This document shows positions 29,675 to 39,976 of a stretch of 64,000 nt of DNA, piece by piece (positions within the stretch are counted from its first letter, which is position 1; every line of letters starts with the position of its first letter). The notes beneath the pieces were generated by a model. The model saw only the letters and a list, made by a program, of their open reading frames with translations. It did no database searches and had not been told where the DNA came from. Source of the stretch: Bradyrhizobium sp. PSBB068. Lineage in GTDB: Bacteria > Pseudomonadota > Alphaproteobacteria > Rhizobiales > Xanthobacteraceae. The DNA lies in contig CP069300.1 in the NCBI GenBank assembly GCA_016839165.1, positions 3,906,001 to 3,970,000 of the forward strand, written 5' to 3'. The translations under genes and the position numbers were made by a program.

Positions 29675-31954
29675 ATGACGGACGGATGGATTCGGCCGCA
29701 GCGGTTTGCTGCTTCGGCTTTGGTGATGCTTTCGGTTGCCAGTGCGGACGAGGTCTTTGCGCAGACGCAATTGCCGTCCGTGACGGTCGATGCGCCCCCG
29801 CACCGGCAAGCGGCGCGATCGCAGCAGCCTTCGCAGCGGACCACCCGCGCGCGGAGCGCCGCGCGCCGCGCCACGACCGCGCCAGTGGGAGCACAGCCAC
29901 AAGCCGCGCAGCCAGCTGCCGGCGGAGGGGCCGGACACGAGCGCGCCAACGGTCCGGTCACCGGCTATCTGGCACGACAGAGTTCAACCGGCACCAAGAC
30001 CAGCACGCCGATCGTCCAGACCCCGCAATCGGTGACAGTGATCAGCGCCGAACAGATCCGCGACCAGAAGATCGTCGGCAAGTTCGATGAGGTGCTGCGC
30101 TACACGCCGGGCGTGATCGGCGGCACCTATGGCGCCGATTTCCGCAACGACTGGTTCATGATCCGCGGCTTCCCCGCGCAGAACGAGTCGCTGTTCCTTG
30201 ACGGCCTGCAGATGTTCTACACCTCCTATGCCAGCTGGAAGCTGCAACCCTTCAACCTCGAGCGCGTCGAGGTGCTGCGCGGTCCCTCCGGTATCCTGTA
30301 TGGCGGCTCGGCGCCGGGCGGGCTCGTCAACGCGGTGAGCAAGCTGCCGTCAGCCGAGCCCATTCGCTACATCGAGACCGGCGTCAATAATTTCGGCAAC
30401 GCCTATACCCAGTTCGACATCGGCGGCGCGACGGCACAGCCCGGCGGCGGGCAGGTGCAGTATCGCCTGGTCGGCCAAGCCCAGGGCGGCGGCACCCAGA
30501 CCGACTACGTCTACGACAACAATTTCTTCTTCGCCCCGTCGGTGACCTGGCGGCCCGACGCCGACACCAGCCTCACCGTGTTCGGCATGGCCTCGCACAG
30601 CAATACGAGGGCCGAGAACTTCCTGCCCTATGTCGGCACCGTCACCAACGCGCCGTTCGGCAAAATTCCGACCAGCCTGTTCTCCGGCGATCCCGGTGTC
30701 GACCAGTTCCGCCGCGACCAGCAGATGGTCGGCTACCAGTTCCAGAAGAGCGTGACCGACAACATCGACTTCCGCCAGAACGCGCGCATGGCTCATGTCG
30801 ATGTCTACTATGCCGGCCTCTACGGGCTCGGCTATGCGACGACGCCTGCTGCGGCCGACATCATGCGCGGCAATTTCTACACCCGCGGCATCGCCACCCA
30901 GCTCAACCTCGACAATCAGCTCGAATATCGCTTCGCGACCGGCGCGCTGCAGCACACCGCGCTGGTCGGCGTCGACCTGAAATATTACGGCATCGACGAT
31001 CGCCAGGGCTTCGGCATGGGCACCAACCTCAACGCGCTCAATCCGGTCTACGGCAACAACACGCCATTCACCGGCGCGCTGTATCAGAACGCCTATCTCA
31101 CCCAGGGCATGGCCGGGCTCTATCTGCAGGATCAGGTCAAGCTCGACCGCCTCACCGTCGTGCTGTCGGGTCGCCAGGACTTTGTCGATCTCACCAACAA
31201 CAACCGGATCGGCGCCGATCAGGCCCGCGACGACAGCAAGTTCTCCGGACGCGTCGGCGCGATCTACAATTTCGACAGCGGCGTCGCGCCCTACGTCTCC
31301 TACATGACCGGCTACAATCCGGTGATCGGCACCACGGCCGCCGGCCAATTGCTGCTGCCGGAAACCTCCGAGCAGACCGAAATCGGCGTGAAGTACGAGC
31401 CGGTCGGACTCAATGCGCGGTTTGGCGTCGCTTATTTCGATCTCAAGCGCAAGAACGCCCTGACGACGGACCCGAACAATACGCTGTTCCAGACCCAGAA
31501 CGGCGAGGTCACCTCGCGCGGTGTCGAGCTCGAGGCGGTCGCCAACATCACGCGCGATTTCAAGCTGGTGGCGAGCTACACCAATTACGAGCTGTTCGTC
31601 AGCAAGGATCTCAATCCCGCGCTGATCGGCACCGTGCCCACCAACGCGCCGCGGGAGCTCGCCTCGGTCTGGACCGACTACACCTTCCGCGAGGGCCCGC
31701 TCACCGGCTTCGGCTTCGGCGGCGGCGTGCGCTATGTCGGCTCATCGTTCGCCGATACCGCGAACACCGCGCGCGTTCCGGGGGTCGTGCTCGGCGACCT
31801 CGCTCTGCACTATGAATGGGACAACAATTGGCGCGCCGCGCTCAATGTCGTGAACGTCACCGACAAGATCTACGTCGCAAGCTGCGCCACGATCGGCTCC
31901 TGCTACTACGGTGATCGCCGGCGCATTACGGCGAGCCTCGCCTACAAATGGTGA
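29675..31954 (+). CDS. TonB-dependent siderophore receptor
   Basis: 759-residue outer-membrane receptor of the FhuA/FoxA/FcuA type. After a signal peptide (about residues 1-30) there is a TonB-box-like LPSVTVDAP, a long Arg/Ala/Gln-rich linker, and the plug domain (TPQSVTVISAEQIRDQKIVGKFDEVLRYTPGV, then RGFPAQNESLFLDGL and LRGPSGILYGGSAPGGLVNAVSK). A 22-strand barrel ends in LAYKW, with a terminal aromatic residue. It imports a ferric siderophore using TonB energy. It is monocistronic, with a terminator at 32115. The actual siderophore is unknown. Confidence 0.92.
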   Translation: MTDGWIRPQRFAASALVMLSVASADEVFAQTQLPSVTVDAPPHRQAARSQQPSQRTTRARSAARRATTAPVGAQPQAAQPAAGGGAGHERANGPVTGYLARQSSTGTKTSTPIVQTPQSVTVISAEQIRDQKIVGKFDEVLRYTPGVIGGTYGADFRNDWFMIRGFPAQNESLFLDGLQMFYTSYASWKLQPFNLERVEVLRGPSGILYGGSAPGGLVNAVSKLPSAEPIRYIETGVNNFGNAYTQFDIGGATAQPGGGQVQYRLVGQAQGGGTQTDYVYDNNFFFAPSVTWRPDADTSLTVFGMASHSNTRAENFLPYVGTVTNAPFGKIPTSLFSGDPGVDQFRRDQQMVGYQFQKSVTDNIDFRQNARMAHVDVYYAGLYGLGYATTPAAADIMRGNFYTRGIATQLNLDNQLEYRFATGALQHTALVGVDLKYYGIDDRQGFGMGTNLNALNPVYGNNTPFTGALYQNAYLTQGMAGLYLQDQVKLDRLTVVLSGRQDFVDLTNNNRIGADQARDDSKFSGRVGAIYNFDSGVAPYVSYMTGYNPVIGTTAAGQLLLPETSEQTEIGVKYEPVGLNARFGVAYFDLKRKNALTTDPNNTLFQTQNGEVTSRGVELEAVANITRDFKLVASYTNYELFVSKDLNPALIGTVPTNAPRELASVWTDYTFREGPLTGFGFGGGVRYVGSSFADTANTARVPGVVLGDLALHYEWDNNWRAALNVVNVTDKIYVASCATIGSCYYGDRRRITASLAYKW

Positions 31955-32114
31955 GCACGCCGCAAGGCGTTCCGTTCACAAAACCATCATCGAGCCAGGG
32001 AGGCGGCGTTCAGTCGCCTCTCTGGTTTCACCGCGGCTTTTTGACCGCCGTCAGGGTGGTGTCAGCATGCCGCGCTAGGTTCGCGCCGCGGCAACGCTTT
32101 GCCGCGCCCAGACT

Positions 32115-32152
32115 GGCCCGCTCCGAAATGCGAGCCCCGGAGCGGGCCTTTT
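32115..32152 (+). terminator. Terminator between convergent TonB receptors
   Basis: Perfect 10-base stem GGCCCGCTCC / GGAGCGGGCC with a 14-base loop, followed by TTTT on the plus strand. It ends the siderophore receptor transcript and may also serve the leftward receptor. Confidence 0.75.
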
Positions 32153-32190
32153 ACATGCAAGGTCTCCGACGGATGCCGATCGGCGTCCTC

Positions 32191-34404
32191 TCACCATCGA
32201 TAGCGCAGCCCGGCATAGAACGCCCTGCCCGTTCCCGGCTCGAACAGCGGTGACGCCGCATTGGCACGGTCGATGATGCTGGCGCTCGCGATATAGGCCT
32301 TGTTGGCGATATTGCGTGCCTCGACATAGCCCGACACCGGACCGCCATTGTCGAATCCCGCCTTGAAGCCCCAGATCGCGTAAGCCGACGTCATCAGCGT
32401 GTTGGCGCTGTCGACGAAATAGGCCTGCGGCACCCATTCCAGATTGGGTCCGGCATAAAGCCCGGTCGGATGCTTGTAGAGCAGCTCGGCCCGCACGAAT
32501 TGGCGCGGCGCGCCCGGCAGCTGGTTGTTGCCGAACACCGGATCATTGTCGAAGCGGAAATCGTTCAGCGTATAGGCGATGTTGAGCCAGATCTTGTCCG
32601 GCGCCGCTCCGCTCACGAAGATGTCGCGGAAAATCGCCGCGCCCGCGCCGGCCTCGATCCCCTGGTGCACCGTCTTGTTGGCGTTGGTGACGTTGCAATT
32701 GCCGAACGCGCTGTAGAGACACAGCAGCTCGTTGTCGATCTCGGAGCGATAGAGCGTGACCTCCCAGGCGTAGTCCGGCCGCTTCATGCGGGTGCCGACC
32801 TCATAGGTCGTCGCGGTCTGCGGCTTGATCGAAAAGAACGGGATGTTCGGCAGGGACGGATTGAGGAAATTCGGGCTGACGCTCTCGCCGAAGCTCGGTA
32901 CCTCCGCGCTGCGCGAGACGTTGCCGAACACCTGCCAGCTCGGATCGACCTGCCAGAGCAGGCCGGTCTTGGGGCTCCACAGGCTGAAACTGCTGCGGCC
33001 GTTGAGGTCGCCATTGGTCGAGAAGTTGACGTGCTGGTCGCGCACCGCGAACAGGTATTGCGTACCGGCGACGAAGGCGACGTTGGGCAGGAAGTAGAAC
33101 GAATTCTCCGCGAATGCCGAATAGTTCTCCGGCGTCTGCCGCAATGACGACGTCTGCGCGCCCTTGAAGCCGCCGACATTGACGAATTGCTGGGCATCGA
33201 TGGTGCCGTTGAGGATGTTGACGCCGGCGATCAACCGGTTGTGGAAGCCGCCGATGACGCGATCGTCGGTCAGCTTCGCGAAGCCGCCATAGTCCTTGTA
33301 GCGATAGTCGAGCCACTGGAAGATCGGATGCATCAAATGCCGGTCGACGCCGAAGGCTCCGAATTCGAGCTGGGTGTCGTCGAGGCGGATAGTCGTCTTG
33401 TTGGCGATCCGCACCGTGTCGATGTTGCGCTGCCAATCATTGGCGACATTGACGGCGGCCGCCGTGGTCGGTGACGTCAGCGCCGTCGTCCGGTCGACGC
33501 TGCCCGGGATGCGCTGGCGCACCTCGTTGGCGTTCAGGTAAAACCTCGTCTCGACGTCGGGCGAGATCTGGTAGCCGACATTGGCGCTGAGCTTGTTGCT
33601 CGAGCCGAAACTGTGATCGCGGAAGCCGTCGGAGGCCTGCGTGGACGCGGTGGCGAAGCCATCCCACGGCCCGTTCGCGCCGCCGGCATTGACCTGCAGC
33701 CGCCTGGTGTTGAAGGCGCCGAAGTCGAACGATGCGCCGTTCGGATTCGGATCGCGCCCGGTCGGCGTGACGAAATTGATCGCGCCGCCGAGTGAATTGG
33801 CGCCGAACTGCAGCGCGTTGCCGCCCTTGTAGACCTCGACATATTTATAGGCGGTCGGGTCGACCTCCTGGAAATCGCCGTAGCCGTCCGAAGTGTTGAT
33901 CGGAATGCCGTCCATGTAGAGCTGGATGCCGCGCAGATGGAAATTGCGCGACAGGCCGGAGCCGCGGATCGACAGCCGCGTATCGTCGCCCCATTTCGGC
34001 TGCGCGAACACGCCAGGGACATAATCGAGGATGTCCTTGATCGTGTTGGCCACGGTGGAGTTGCGATAGGCCTCGGCCGGCACCAGCGCGACGCCGCCGG
34101 GCGTGTTGTTGATCTCCTTGAGCGCCTGCTGCGCCGACAGCACGGCGAGTGCGGCACGGGTGCCGCCGCCCTCCCCCGCGGCCGCTTGCGCCGGGGCGGC
34201 AGGACCGCGCGCGGCCCGCGCCGGCGCGCTACGCGCGGCGCGCCGCTGCGGACGCACCGATGCGTCGCGCCGTGGCCGGGGCGCGTCCACCGTGACGGAC
34301 GGCAGCGTCGATTGCGATGTGGATTGAGCGTTGGCAGGCGAAATGAATGCTGCGGCAGCGCCGGCGAGCGCACAGGCGCGCAGCCGCGCGGATGCGGATG
34401 ACAT
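32191..34404 (-). CDS. TonB-dependent receptor (FecA-like)
   Basis: 737 residues. The signal peptide ends about residue 26. Then come the TonB-box-like LPSVTVDAP, a basic Arg/Ala-rich linker, and the plug (NTIKDILDYVPGVFAQ, LSIRGSGLSRNFHLRGIQLYMDGIPIN, ANSLGGAINFVTPTG). The barrel ends AGLRYRW. The plug pattern is closest to COG4772 (iron dicitrate-type) receptors, but the ligand is unknown. The gene lies just downstream of a DUF2946 gene, a pairing often seen for metal-related TonB receptors, so copper or another metal complex is possible. GGAG precedes the ATG at 34404. Confidence 0.9.
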   Translation of the reverse strand: MSSASARLRACALAGAAAAFISPANAQSTSQSTLPSVTVDAPRPRRDASVRPQRRAARSAPARAARGPAAPAQAAAGEGGGTRAALAVLSAQQALKEINNTPGGVALVPAEAYRNSTVANTIKDILDYVPGVFAQPKWGDDTRLSIRGSGLSRNFHLRGIQLYMDGIPINTSDGYGDFQEVDPTAYKYVEVYKGGNALQFGANSLGGAINFVTPTGRDPNPNGASFDFGAFNTRRLQVNAGGANGPWDGFATASTQASDGFRDHSFGSSNKLSANVGYQISPDVETRFYLNANEVRQRIPGSVDRTTALTSPTTAAAVNVANDWQRNIDTVRIANKTTIRLDDTQLEFGAFGVDRHLMHPIFQWLDYRYKDYGGFAKLTDDRVIGGFHNRLIAGVNILNGTIDAQQFVNVGGFKGAQTSSLRQTPENYSAFAENSFYFLPNVAFVAGTQYLFAVRDQHVNFSTNGDLNGRSSFSLWSPKTGLLWQVDPSWQVFGNVSRSAEVPSFGESVSPNFLNPSLPNIPFFSIKPQTATTYEVGTRMKRPDYAWEVTLYRSEIDNELLCLYSAFGNCNVTNANKTVHQGIEAGAGAAIFRDIFVSGAAPDKIWLNIAYTLNDFRFDNDPVFGNNQLPGAPRQFVRAELLYKHPTGLYAGPNLEWVPQAYFVDSANTLMTSAYAIWGFKAGFDNGGPVSGYVEARNIANKAYIASASIIDRANAASPLFEPGTGRAFYAGLRYRW

Positions 34405-34457
34405 GACAGGACTCCGGATTTGATCTGACGAACGAAGGGGCGCCGAAGCGCCGGCGG

Positions 34458-34841
34458 TCAGGTCAGTGTCGGAGGCCCGCGGGATTGATGATCATAGGAT
34501 CGGAAACGTGCGACGAACCGCACCTCGAATGCACGGACCGTCGTGAGCGCGATCGGCAGCCGCGCTCCAAACGCGAACGCCGGCGGCGGTAGCGCGCCGG
34601 TGACGTGATGACCGATGCACAGCGGACAGTGGATCGCGCCGCCGCGCCCGCTCTTGCCGGCGTCATCATGGGCCACGCCGGGATCGGCGCTGTTGATGCA
34701 GAGGATCTGGCCGGCTGCGGCGGCTGCAGGCGATATGCCGGCGACGAGCAGACTCGAGAGGATGACGTTGAGGACAAGCGCATAGGCCGCGACAAATGCC
34801 GCCGCCCTGCCCACACGCTGCCTGAGAACGAACCGCCTCAT
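34458..34841 (-). CDS. DUF2946 family protein
   Basis: 127 residues from ATG at 34841 (MRRFVLRQRVG). A single hydrophobic helix (AAAFVAAYALVLNVILSSLLVAG) serves as signal or anchor. The short domain after it has Cys in QILCINS and the HCPLCIGHH cluster, and ends in the family-typical SRGPPTLT. Cys and His suggest metal binding in the periplasm. It is 53 bases upstream of the TonB receptor in the same direction; a GGCGC/GCGCC hairpin (34439-34452) lies between them. The function of DUF2946 is not established. Confidence 0.8.
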   Translation of the reverse strand: MRRFVLRQRVGRAAAFVAAYALVLNVILSSLLVAGISPAAAAAGQILCINSADPGVAHDDAGKSGRGGAIHCPLCIGHHVTGALPPPAFAFGARLPIALTTVRAFEVRFVARFRSYDHQSRGPPTLT

Positions 34842-34973
34842 GTCATACCCCGCCTCACGCGTATCACAGCGCATCGGCGAGTCAAAACGCGGCGACGGCG
34901 GATTCAACCGATCGTGCGGGGGTGTTGCAGGCGGGCCATATGACCGATTGTCCCATCGGCCGCGGGACCGACG

Positions 34974-35255
34974 TCAGAATGCACTCCTGAACTGTGCGAC
35001 ATAGTCCGGGCTGCCATAGACCCACATCGGCTCGTCGCATCGTTGTGGGCCTACGTCATTCATGCAGGCCGCACTCCATGGCGGCGCCGCGATCTGACGA
35101 CCGACGATCCCGTCACCTTGCAATCCGCCGCCGATTGTCAGCCCGCTGCCGACATGCGCGCGATCGCTGCCCTTGCCGGTTCGTTCGTGGGCAATGGCCT
35201 GGATCGCGAGCGTTGGCATCAGCAGGACCGCCGCCAGAAGGTATGTGGTCCTCAT
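34974..35255 (-). CDS. Small secreted protein, unknown function
   Basis: 93 residues. A clear Sec signal peptide (MRTTYLLAAVLLMPTLAIQAIA, cleavage about 22) is followed by a glycine-rich stretch and two Cys (SAACMNDVGPQRCDEP). Nothing recognisable beyond this. The signal peptide, the Cys pair that could form a disulfide, and its place upstream of the DUF2946/TonB receptor pair (132-base gap) make a role in the same periplasmic metal pathway possible, but this is inference. Confidence 0.6.
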   Translation of the reverse strand: MRTTYLLAAVLLMPTLAIQAIAHERTGKGSDRAHVGSGLTIGGGLQGDGIVGRQIAAPPWSAACMNDVGPQRCDEPMWVYGSPDYVAQFRSAF

Positions 35256-35376
35256 TGTTCAGCCGCCTTGATCGAGCCTCGCGCGGGCGAGGCATCTACG
35301 TTGCTGAACGGAAGACCGGGACTGCGGTCCGGATATTTCCGGATCACGCGAATGTTTGGCAGCGTCGAGCCGTGGC

Positions 35377-36876
35377 CTAATCCTCGTTGGCCTTGAACCG
35401 CCCGAGTCCCTTGAGAACGAACGGCGCGAGCAACGCGATCACCGCAATGCCGAGCAGCGTTGCCGACATCGGGCTTTGCAGCAGCACCATCGGATCGCCG
35501 AGGCTGATCGCGAGCGCGCGGCGCAGCTGGCTCTCGGCGATCGGTCCGAGGATCAATCCGATCACGACCGGCGCGATCGGGAAATCGAACCGCCGCATCA
35601 GAAAGCCCATCACGCCGAACGCCGCCAGCATCGACAATTCGACGACCGACGGCTTGGCCGCGATCGTGCCCATGGTCGCGAACACCAGGATGCCGGCATA
35701 GAGCCAGGGCTGCGGGATCGCGAGCAGCCGTACCCACAAGCCCACCAGCGGCAGGTTGAGCACCAGCAGCATGCCGTTGGCGATGAACAGGCTCGCGATC
35801 AGGCCCCACACCAGGTCCGGCCGCTCGGCGAACAGCAGCGGCCCCGGGTTGAGGCCGTATTGCTGGAAGCCCGCCAGCATCATCGCCGCGGTGGCCGAGG
35901 TCGGCAGCCCGAGCGTCAGCAGCGGCACCAGCGTGCCGGCGGCCGACGCATTGTTGGCGGCCTCCGGCCCCGCGACACCCTCGATCGCGCCCTTGCCGAA
36001 CTCCTCCGGATGTTTGGTCAGCCGCCGCTCGGTGGAATAGGACAGGAAGGTCGGGATCTCGGCGCCGCCGGCCGGCAGCGCGCCGATCGGAAAGCCGAAC
36101 AGCGTGCCGCGCAACCACGGCATCCACGACCGCCGCCAATCCTCGCGCGTCATCCACAACGAGCCGCGCACCGCCTCGAGCTTCTCCTCGGCATGATGGC
36201 GGCGCGAGGCGACATAGAGCGCCTCCCCCACCGCGAACAGGCCGACCGCAAGCGTCGTCACCTCGACGCCGTCGAGCAGTTCAGGGATGCCGAAGGCAAG
36301 CCGCGCCTGCCCGGTGAGCTTGTCGATGCCGACAAGGCCGAGCGTCAGTCCAATGAACAGGCTGGTCAGCCCGCGGACCGGCGAGTCGCCGAAGGTCGCC
36401 GACACCGTGACGAAGGCGACGCACATCAGCGCGAAATAATCCTCGGGCCCGAACCTGACGGCGAAGTCGACCAGCCATGGCGCGAGGAACGCGAGGCCGA
36501 TGGTGGCAATGGTGCCGGCCACGAACGAGCCGATCGCCGAGGTCGCCAGCGCCGGGCCACCGCGGCCGGCCTTGGCCATCTTGTTGCCCTCGAGCGCGGT
36601 CGCCATCGAGGCGCTCTCGCCCGGGGTGTTGATCAGGATCGCGGTGGTCGATCCGCCATACATGCCGCCGTAGTAGATGCCGGCGAACATGATCAGCGAG
36701 CCGCCGGGATCGAGCTTGTAGGTCACCGGCAGCAGCAGCGCGACCGTCAGCGCCGGTCCGATGCCCGGCAACACGCCGACCGCGGTGCCCAGGAACACGC
36801 CGATCAGGGCGTAGAGCAGATTCATCGGCTGCATGGCGACCGCCATGCCATGCGCCAGCGCGGCGAACGTGTCCAT
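35377..36876 (-). CDS. Tripartite tricarboxylate transporter permease TctA
   Basis: 499-residue membrane protein with about 12 helices, the large subunit of a TTT family transporter. Typical stretches are [50 protein letters not shown] and [19 protein letters not shown]. It drives uptake of a carboxylate (citrate-like) coupled to an ion gradient, together with TctB and TctC. The start at 36876 shares one base with the tctB stop (TGATG); a longer upstream frame reads into tctB and is not used. Confidence 0.93.
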   Translation of the reverse strand: MDTFAALAHGMAVAMQPMNLLYALIGVFLGTAVGVLPGIGPALTVALLLPVTYKLDPGGSLIMFAGIYYGGMYGGSTTAILINTPGESASMATALEGNKMAKAGRGGPALATSAIGSFVAGTIATIGLAFLAPWLVDFAVRFGPEDYFALMCVAFVTVSATFGDSPVRGLTSLFIGLTLGLVGIDKLTGQARLAFGIPELLDGVEVTTLAVGLFAVGEALYVASRRHHAEEKLEAVRGSLWMTREDWRRSWMPWLRGTLFGFPIGALPAGGAEIPTFLSYSTERRLTKHPEEFGKGAIEGVAGPEAANNASAAGTLVPLLTLGLPTSATAAMMLAGFQQYGLNPGPLLFAERPDLVWGLIASLFIANGMLLVLNLPLVGLWVRLLAIPQPWLYAGILVFATMGTIAAKPSVVELSMLAAFGVMGFLMRRFDFPIAPVVIGLILGPIAESQLRRALAISLGDPMVLLQSPMSATLLGIAVIALLAPFVLKGLGRFKANED

Positions 36877-37364
36877 CACAGCAGTCGCTCCAGCGGGCCG
36901 GCGGGAAGGCTCAGCGTCAACAGCTTGTCGAATGCCAGATAAATCAGTGTCGTGATCACGAGCGCGATCACCGTGTCGGCCGCGACAGCGCGGCGGCCGA
37001 ACGCGGCCGATGTGGTGACGAACAGCGCCGAGGTGGCGAGGATGAAGCCGCCACCGCAGCCGATGATGGCGATCAGCAGCGCAAGGCCGCAGATGATCAG
37101 CCACACCGGCTTCGGATCCATGCTCTCCCGCGCCGGCAATGTGCCGCGCAGCGCATCGATCAGATTGCCGACCGCCAGGATGACGAGACCGATCGCGATG
37201 ACGACCGGCATCGCCTCCGGCCCCATGCCGTACATCGTGGTGGACGGCAGCTTGCTTGCATCCCACACCAGCACGGCTGCGAGCACAGCCAGCGCGGCCG
37301 CAATCACGACGCCGGCGCGGTCGATGCGCCGGCTGGCTTGCTCGGGAGCGCTGTCCGATGTCAT
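36876..37364 (-). CDS. Tripartite tricarboxylate transporter small subunit TctB
   Basis: 162 residues with four hydrophobic helices (about 15-35, 50-70, 90-122, 132-150). [30 protein letters not shown] is family-typical. The poorly conserved small membrane subunit of the transporter. It overlaps tctC by 4 bases (ATGA) and tctA by one base, so the three genes form a single coupled operon. Confidence 0.9.
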   Translation of the reverse strand: MTSDSAPEQASRRIDRAGVVIAAALAVLAAVLVWDASKLPSTTMYGMGPEAMPVVIAIGLVILAVGNLIDALRGTLPARESMDPKPVWLIICGLALLIAIIGCGGGFILATSALFVTTSAAFGRRAVAADTVIALVITTLIYLAFDKLLTLSLPAGPLERLL

Positions 37365-38329
37365 GACTTGACGAGGCCGACCGACTTCAGCACCTCGGTG
37401 ACACGCGCGATCTCCGTCTTCAGGAAATCGGCGAAGGCATCGCCGCCAAGATAGGCGTCATCCCAGCCCTTCTGCTTCAGGATCTCCTTCCAGGCGTCGG
37501 ACTTCACCATCTTCTCGACGGCGTCGCTCAGCACCTTGCGCTGCTCCGGCGAGATGCCGGGAGGTGCGACCACCGAGCGCCAGTTCGCGAGCACGAGATC
37601 GATGCCCTGCTCCTTGAAGGTCGGGATGTCGACGCCGGGCAGGCGCTGCGCCGAGGTCAGGCCGAGCGCGCGCAGCTTGCCGGCCTTGATCTGGCCCTCG
37701 TATTCGCTGAGACCGGAAATGCCGGCCGTGACCTTACCGCCGAGAATCGCGGCAAGCGACTCACCGCCGCCGGAGAACGGAATGTAGTTGATCTTCTTGG
37801 CATCGGCGCCGACCGTGCCCGCGAACAGCGCCGCCATCACATGATCGACGCCGCCGGCCGAGCCGCCCGCAAAGGTCACCTTGGCGATGTCGGCCTTGAC
37901 CGCCGCGGCGAGATCCTGCGCCGTCTTCAGCGGCGAATTGGCCGGCACCACGATGACCTGAATCTCCTCGGTGAGGCGTGCGATCGGCGTCACCTGGTCC
38001 AGCGTCACCGGCGACTTGTTCATGGCGAGCGCGCCCACCATGACGAAGCCGTTGACCATCATCTGGCTGCCGTCGCCCTTGGCGCCGTTGACGAATTGCG
38101 CGATGCCGACGCTGCCGCCAGCGCCGGGAACGTTGGTGACCTGGACGCTGCGCGCGACACCGGCCGCGACCAGCGCCTGCTGCATCGAACGCGCGGTCTG
38201 ATCCCAGCCGCCGCCGGGCGCAGCCGGCGCCATCAGCTTGAGCTCGAGCTGCTGCGCGGAGGCCGCACCACCTACCCCGACAAGCAGCGCGACGACCGCG
38301 CCGAACAGGCGCATGCGGGACGAGATCAT
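37361..38329 (-). CDS. Tripartite tricarboxylate transporter substrate-binding protein TctC
   Basis: 322 residues from ATG at 38329, preceded by AGGAGGAAG, the best ribosome binding site in this part of the window. Signal peptide to about residue 27 (cleavage after ASA). The mature part starts [26 protein letters not shown] and contains [19 protein letters not shown], the Bug/TctC ligand-site motifs. First gene of the tctCBA operon. No two-component tctDE pair is adjacent, so regulation is unknown. Confidence 0.92.
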   Translation of the reverse strand: MISSRMRLFGAVVALLVGVGGAASAQQLELKLMAPAAPGGGWDQTARSMQQALVAAGVARSVQVTNVPGAGGSVGIAQFVNGAKGDGSQMMVNGFVMVGALAMNKSPVTLDQVTPIARLTEEIQVIVVPANSPLKTAQDLAAAVKADIAKVTFAGGSAGGVDHVMAALFAGTVGADAKKINYIPFSGGGESLAAILGGKVTAGISGLSEYEGQIKAGKLRALGLTSAQRLPGVDIPTFKEQGIDLVLANWRSVVAPPGISPEQRKVLSDAVEKMVKSDAWKEILKQKGWDDAYLGGDAFADFLKTEIARVTEVLKSVGLVKS

Positions 38330-38698
38330 GGGGCTTCCTCCTGGATTTTGGAGAGGCAGCCGATTGATCATTGGCCGCATCCGGTCACGTGGCGCAAGCG
38401 TCAACCGGGAAGCGAACCTCCTAAAGGAATCGCTCGACGGTGCGAGGTCTGGTCGCCCTTAGCGACCATTCGCCACAGATTTCGGCAAGACGGACGACGC
38501 GCGAGCGCGCGCGCAAATTGTCGCACCTTGGTGGCAAGCGCACCTCCGCTCGATTGCCAGCGGTTCAGCTTTACCAATGGTGAGAGATGTCTGCGCGGAC
38601 CGGGCAGTCCGAGACCTTGTCCGCGCCATGCCACGCTTCATGCGCTCACGCGGACTGCCGGCGCAGCCTGAAGGTGCCGTGTTTTGCTCGAAGCGAAA
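38330..38698. other. Intergenic region tctC / dmeF, no recognised gene
   Basis: 369 bases between the leftward tctC start and the leftward dmeF stop. Should hold the tctCBA promoter. Several short GC-biased frames occur on both strands, none convincing. No repeat family seen. Confidence 0.45.
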
Positions 38699-39961
38699 TC
38701 AAGCAACGCCTGTTGCCGACGGATCGATGCGTCTGACTTCAATGGTCAGGTGCGAGAGCGACCGGAACCGCGCCACCTTGGCCCGGTAGTATTGCTCACT
38801 CCGCTCCGTCGCAGTCACCACGGAGAGGATGGCCCCGAGATGACCGGGCCCCAGTCGCCAGAGGTGAAGGTCCGTGAGCCGATCGCCATCATTCTCGATC
38901 GAACGCTTGAGGTTGTCAGCCATGCGACGATCGGGATTCATGTCGAGCAGGATAGCACCGGTGTCGCGAATGAGGCCGAACGACCAGCTGGCAATCACGA
39001 ACGCGCCGATAAGTCCCGCCAACGGGTCCATCCAGAGCCAGCCGAAGGCGCGCGCAAGCAGAAGGCCGGCGATGACCAGCACCGATACCGCGGCATCCGC
39101 CAGAACATGGATGACAGCGGCACGCATGTTGTGATCTCGCGCCGTCGATCCATGCGCGTGCTCATGCTCCTCGAATTGTACGGGGTAGGTCTGCTCGCCA
39201 AGCCTGACGTTGGCGCTGAAAGCGTGCGGCTCGGGAATCTCATCAATGGATTCGAGGTAGTCGCCGCAATCCCTGAGCGCAAAGATTTGCCGGGCGCCGT
39301 CCGGACGCACGGTCTCGATCGAAACAGTCGCGGCGCGAAGCACAGTGGCACCTTCTGCACGAAGCCGGAAGCGCGGCGGCACACCGTCCTCGAACACCTC
39401 GAGGACCACATCACCCTCACCGGTTGCAAGCCGATGGCTCTCCTCTTCATCATGATGGGCGTGGTGTCCGTGTCCATGTCCGTGGTCATGATGATGGTCT
39501 CCGCCACTGAGCAGCCACGCGCTGGCGACGTTGACGGCAAGGCCGAGGACCGCAACAGGTATCGCTTCGGCGAAATGGATCGGAACCGGGGCAAAGAGGC
39601 GGCTGACCGCTTCATAGCCGATCAACAGCGCGATCATCGCCAGGATAATAGCGCTGGTGAACCCGGCTAGATCTCCGAGCTTGCCGGTCCCAAAGCTGAA
39701 CCGCGGATCATCGGCATATTTCCGGGCATAGGTATAAGCAAGCGCCGCGAGCAACAGGGCACCCGCATGGGTGCTCATGTGAAGTCCGTCAGCAACCAGC
39801 GCAATCGATCCAAACAACCAACCGCCGACAATTTCGGCGATCATCATCGCGCTGCAGAGCCAGATCACCGCCCAGGTTTTGCGTTCGCTTTTCTGGTGGT
39901 CACCAGAAAGGAAAACATGGCTGTGAAGACCCGGAAAGGCCGCGCCACTGGCATCGCTCAT
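38699..39961 (-). CDS. dmeF: CDF family nickel/cobalt efflux transporter DmeF
   Basis: 420-residue cation diffusion facilitator, exporting Co2+ and Ni2+ by proton antiport. It has six helices; TM2 carries LVADGLHMSTHAG (His-x3-His instead of the usual His-x3-Asp) and TM5 has HVLADAAVS. These and the long central loop with a HHDHGHGHGHHAHH His stretch (about residues 160-175) are DmeF features, as is the N-terminal LHSHVFLSGDHQKSERKTWAV. It lies 15 bases after dmeR in the same direction, so the two form the dmeRF operon known in Rhizobium. Confidence 0.92.
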   Translation of the reverse strand: MSDASGAAFPGLHSHVFLSGDHQKSERKTWAVIWLCSAMMIAEIVGGWLFGSIALVADGLHMSTHAGALLLAALAYTYARKYADDPRFSFGTGKLGDLAGFTSAIILAMIALLIGYEAVSRLFAPVPIHFAEAIPVAVLGLAVNVASAWLLSGGDHHHDHGHGHGHHAHHDEEESHRLATGEGDVVLEVFEDGVPPRFRLRAEGATVLRAATVSIETVRPDGARQIFALRDCGDYLESIDEIPEPHAFSANVRLGEQTYPVQFEEHEHAHGSTARDHNMRAAVIHVLADAAVSVLVIAGLLLARAFGWLWMDPLAGLIGAFVIASWSFGLIRDTGAILLDMNPDRRMADNLKRSIENDGDRLTDLHLWRLGPGHLGAILSVVTATERSEQYYRAKVARFRSLSHLTIEVRRIDPSATGVA

Positions 39962-39976
39962 AGTAATCCTCGTTCG

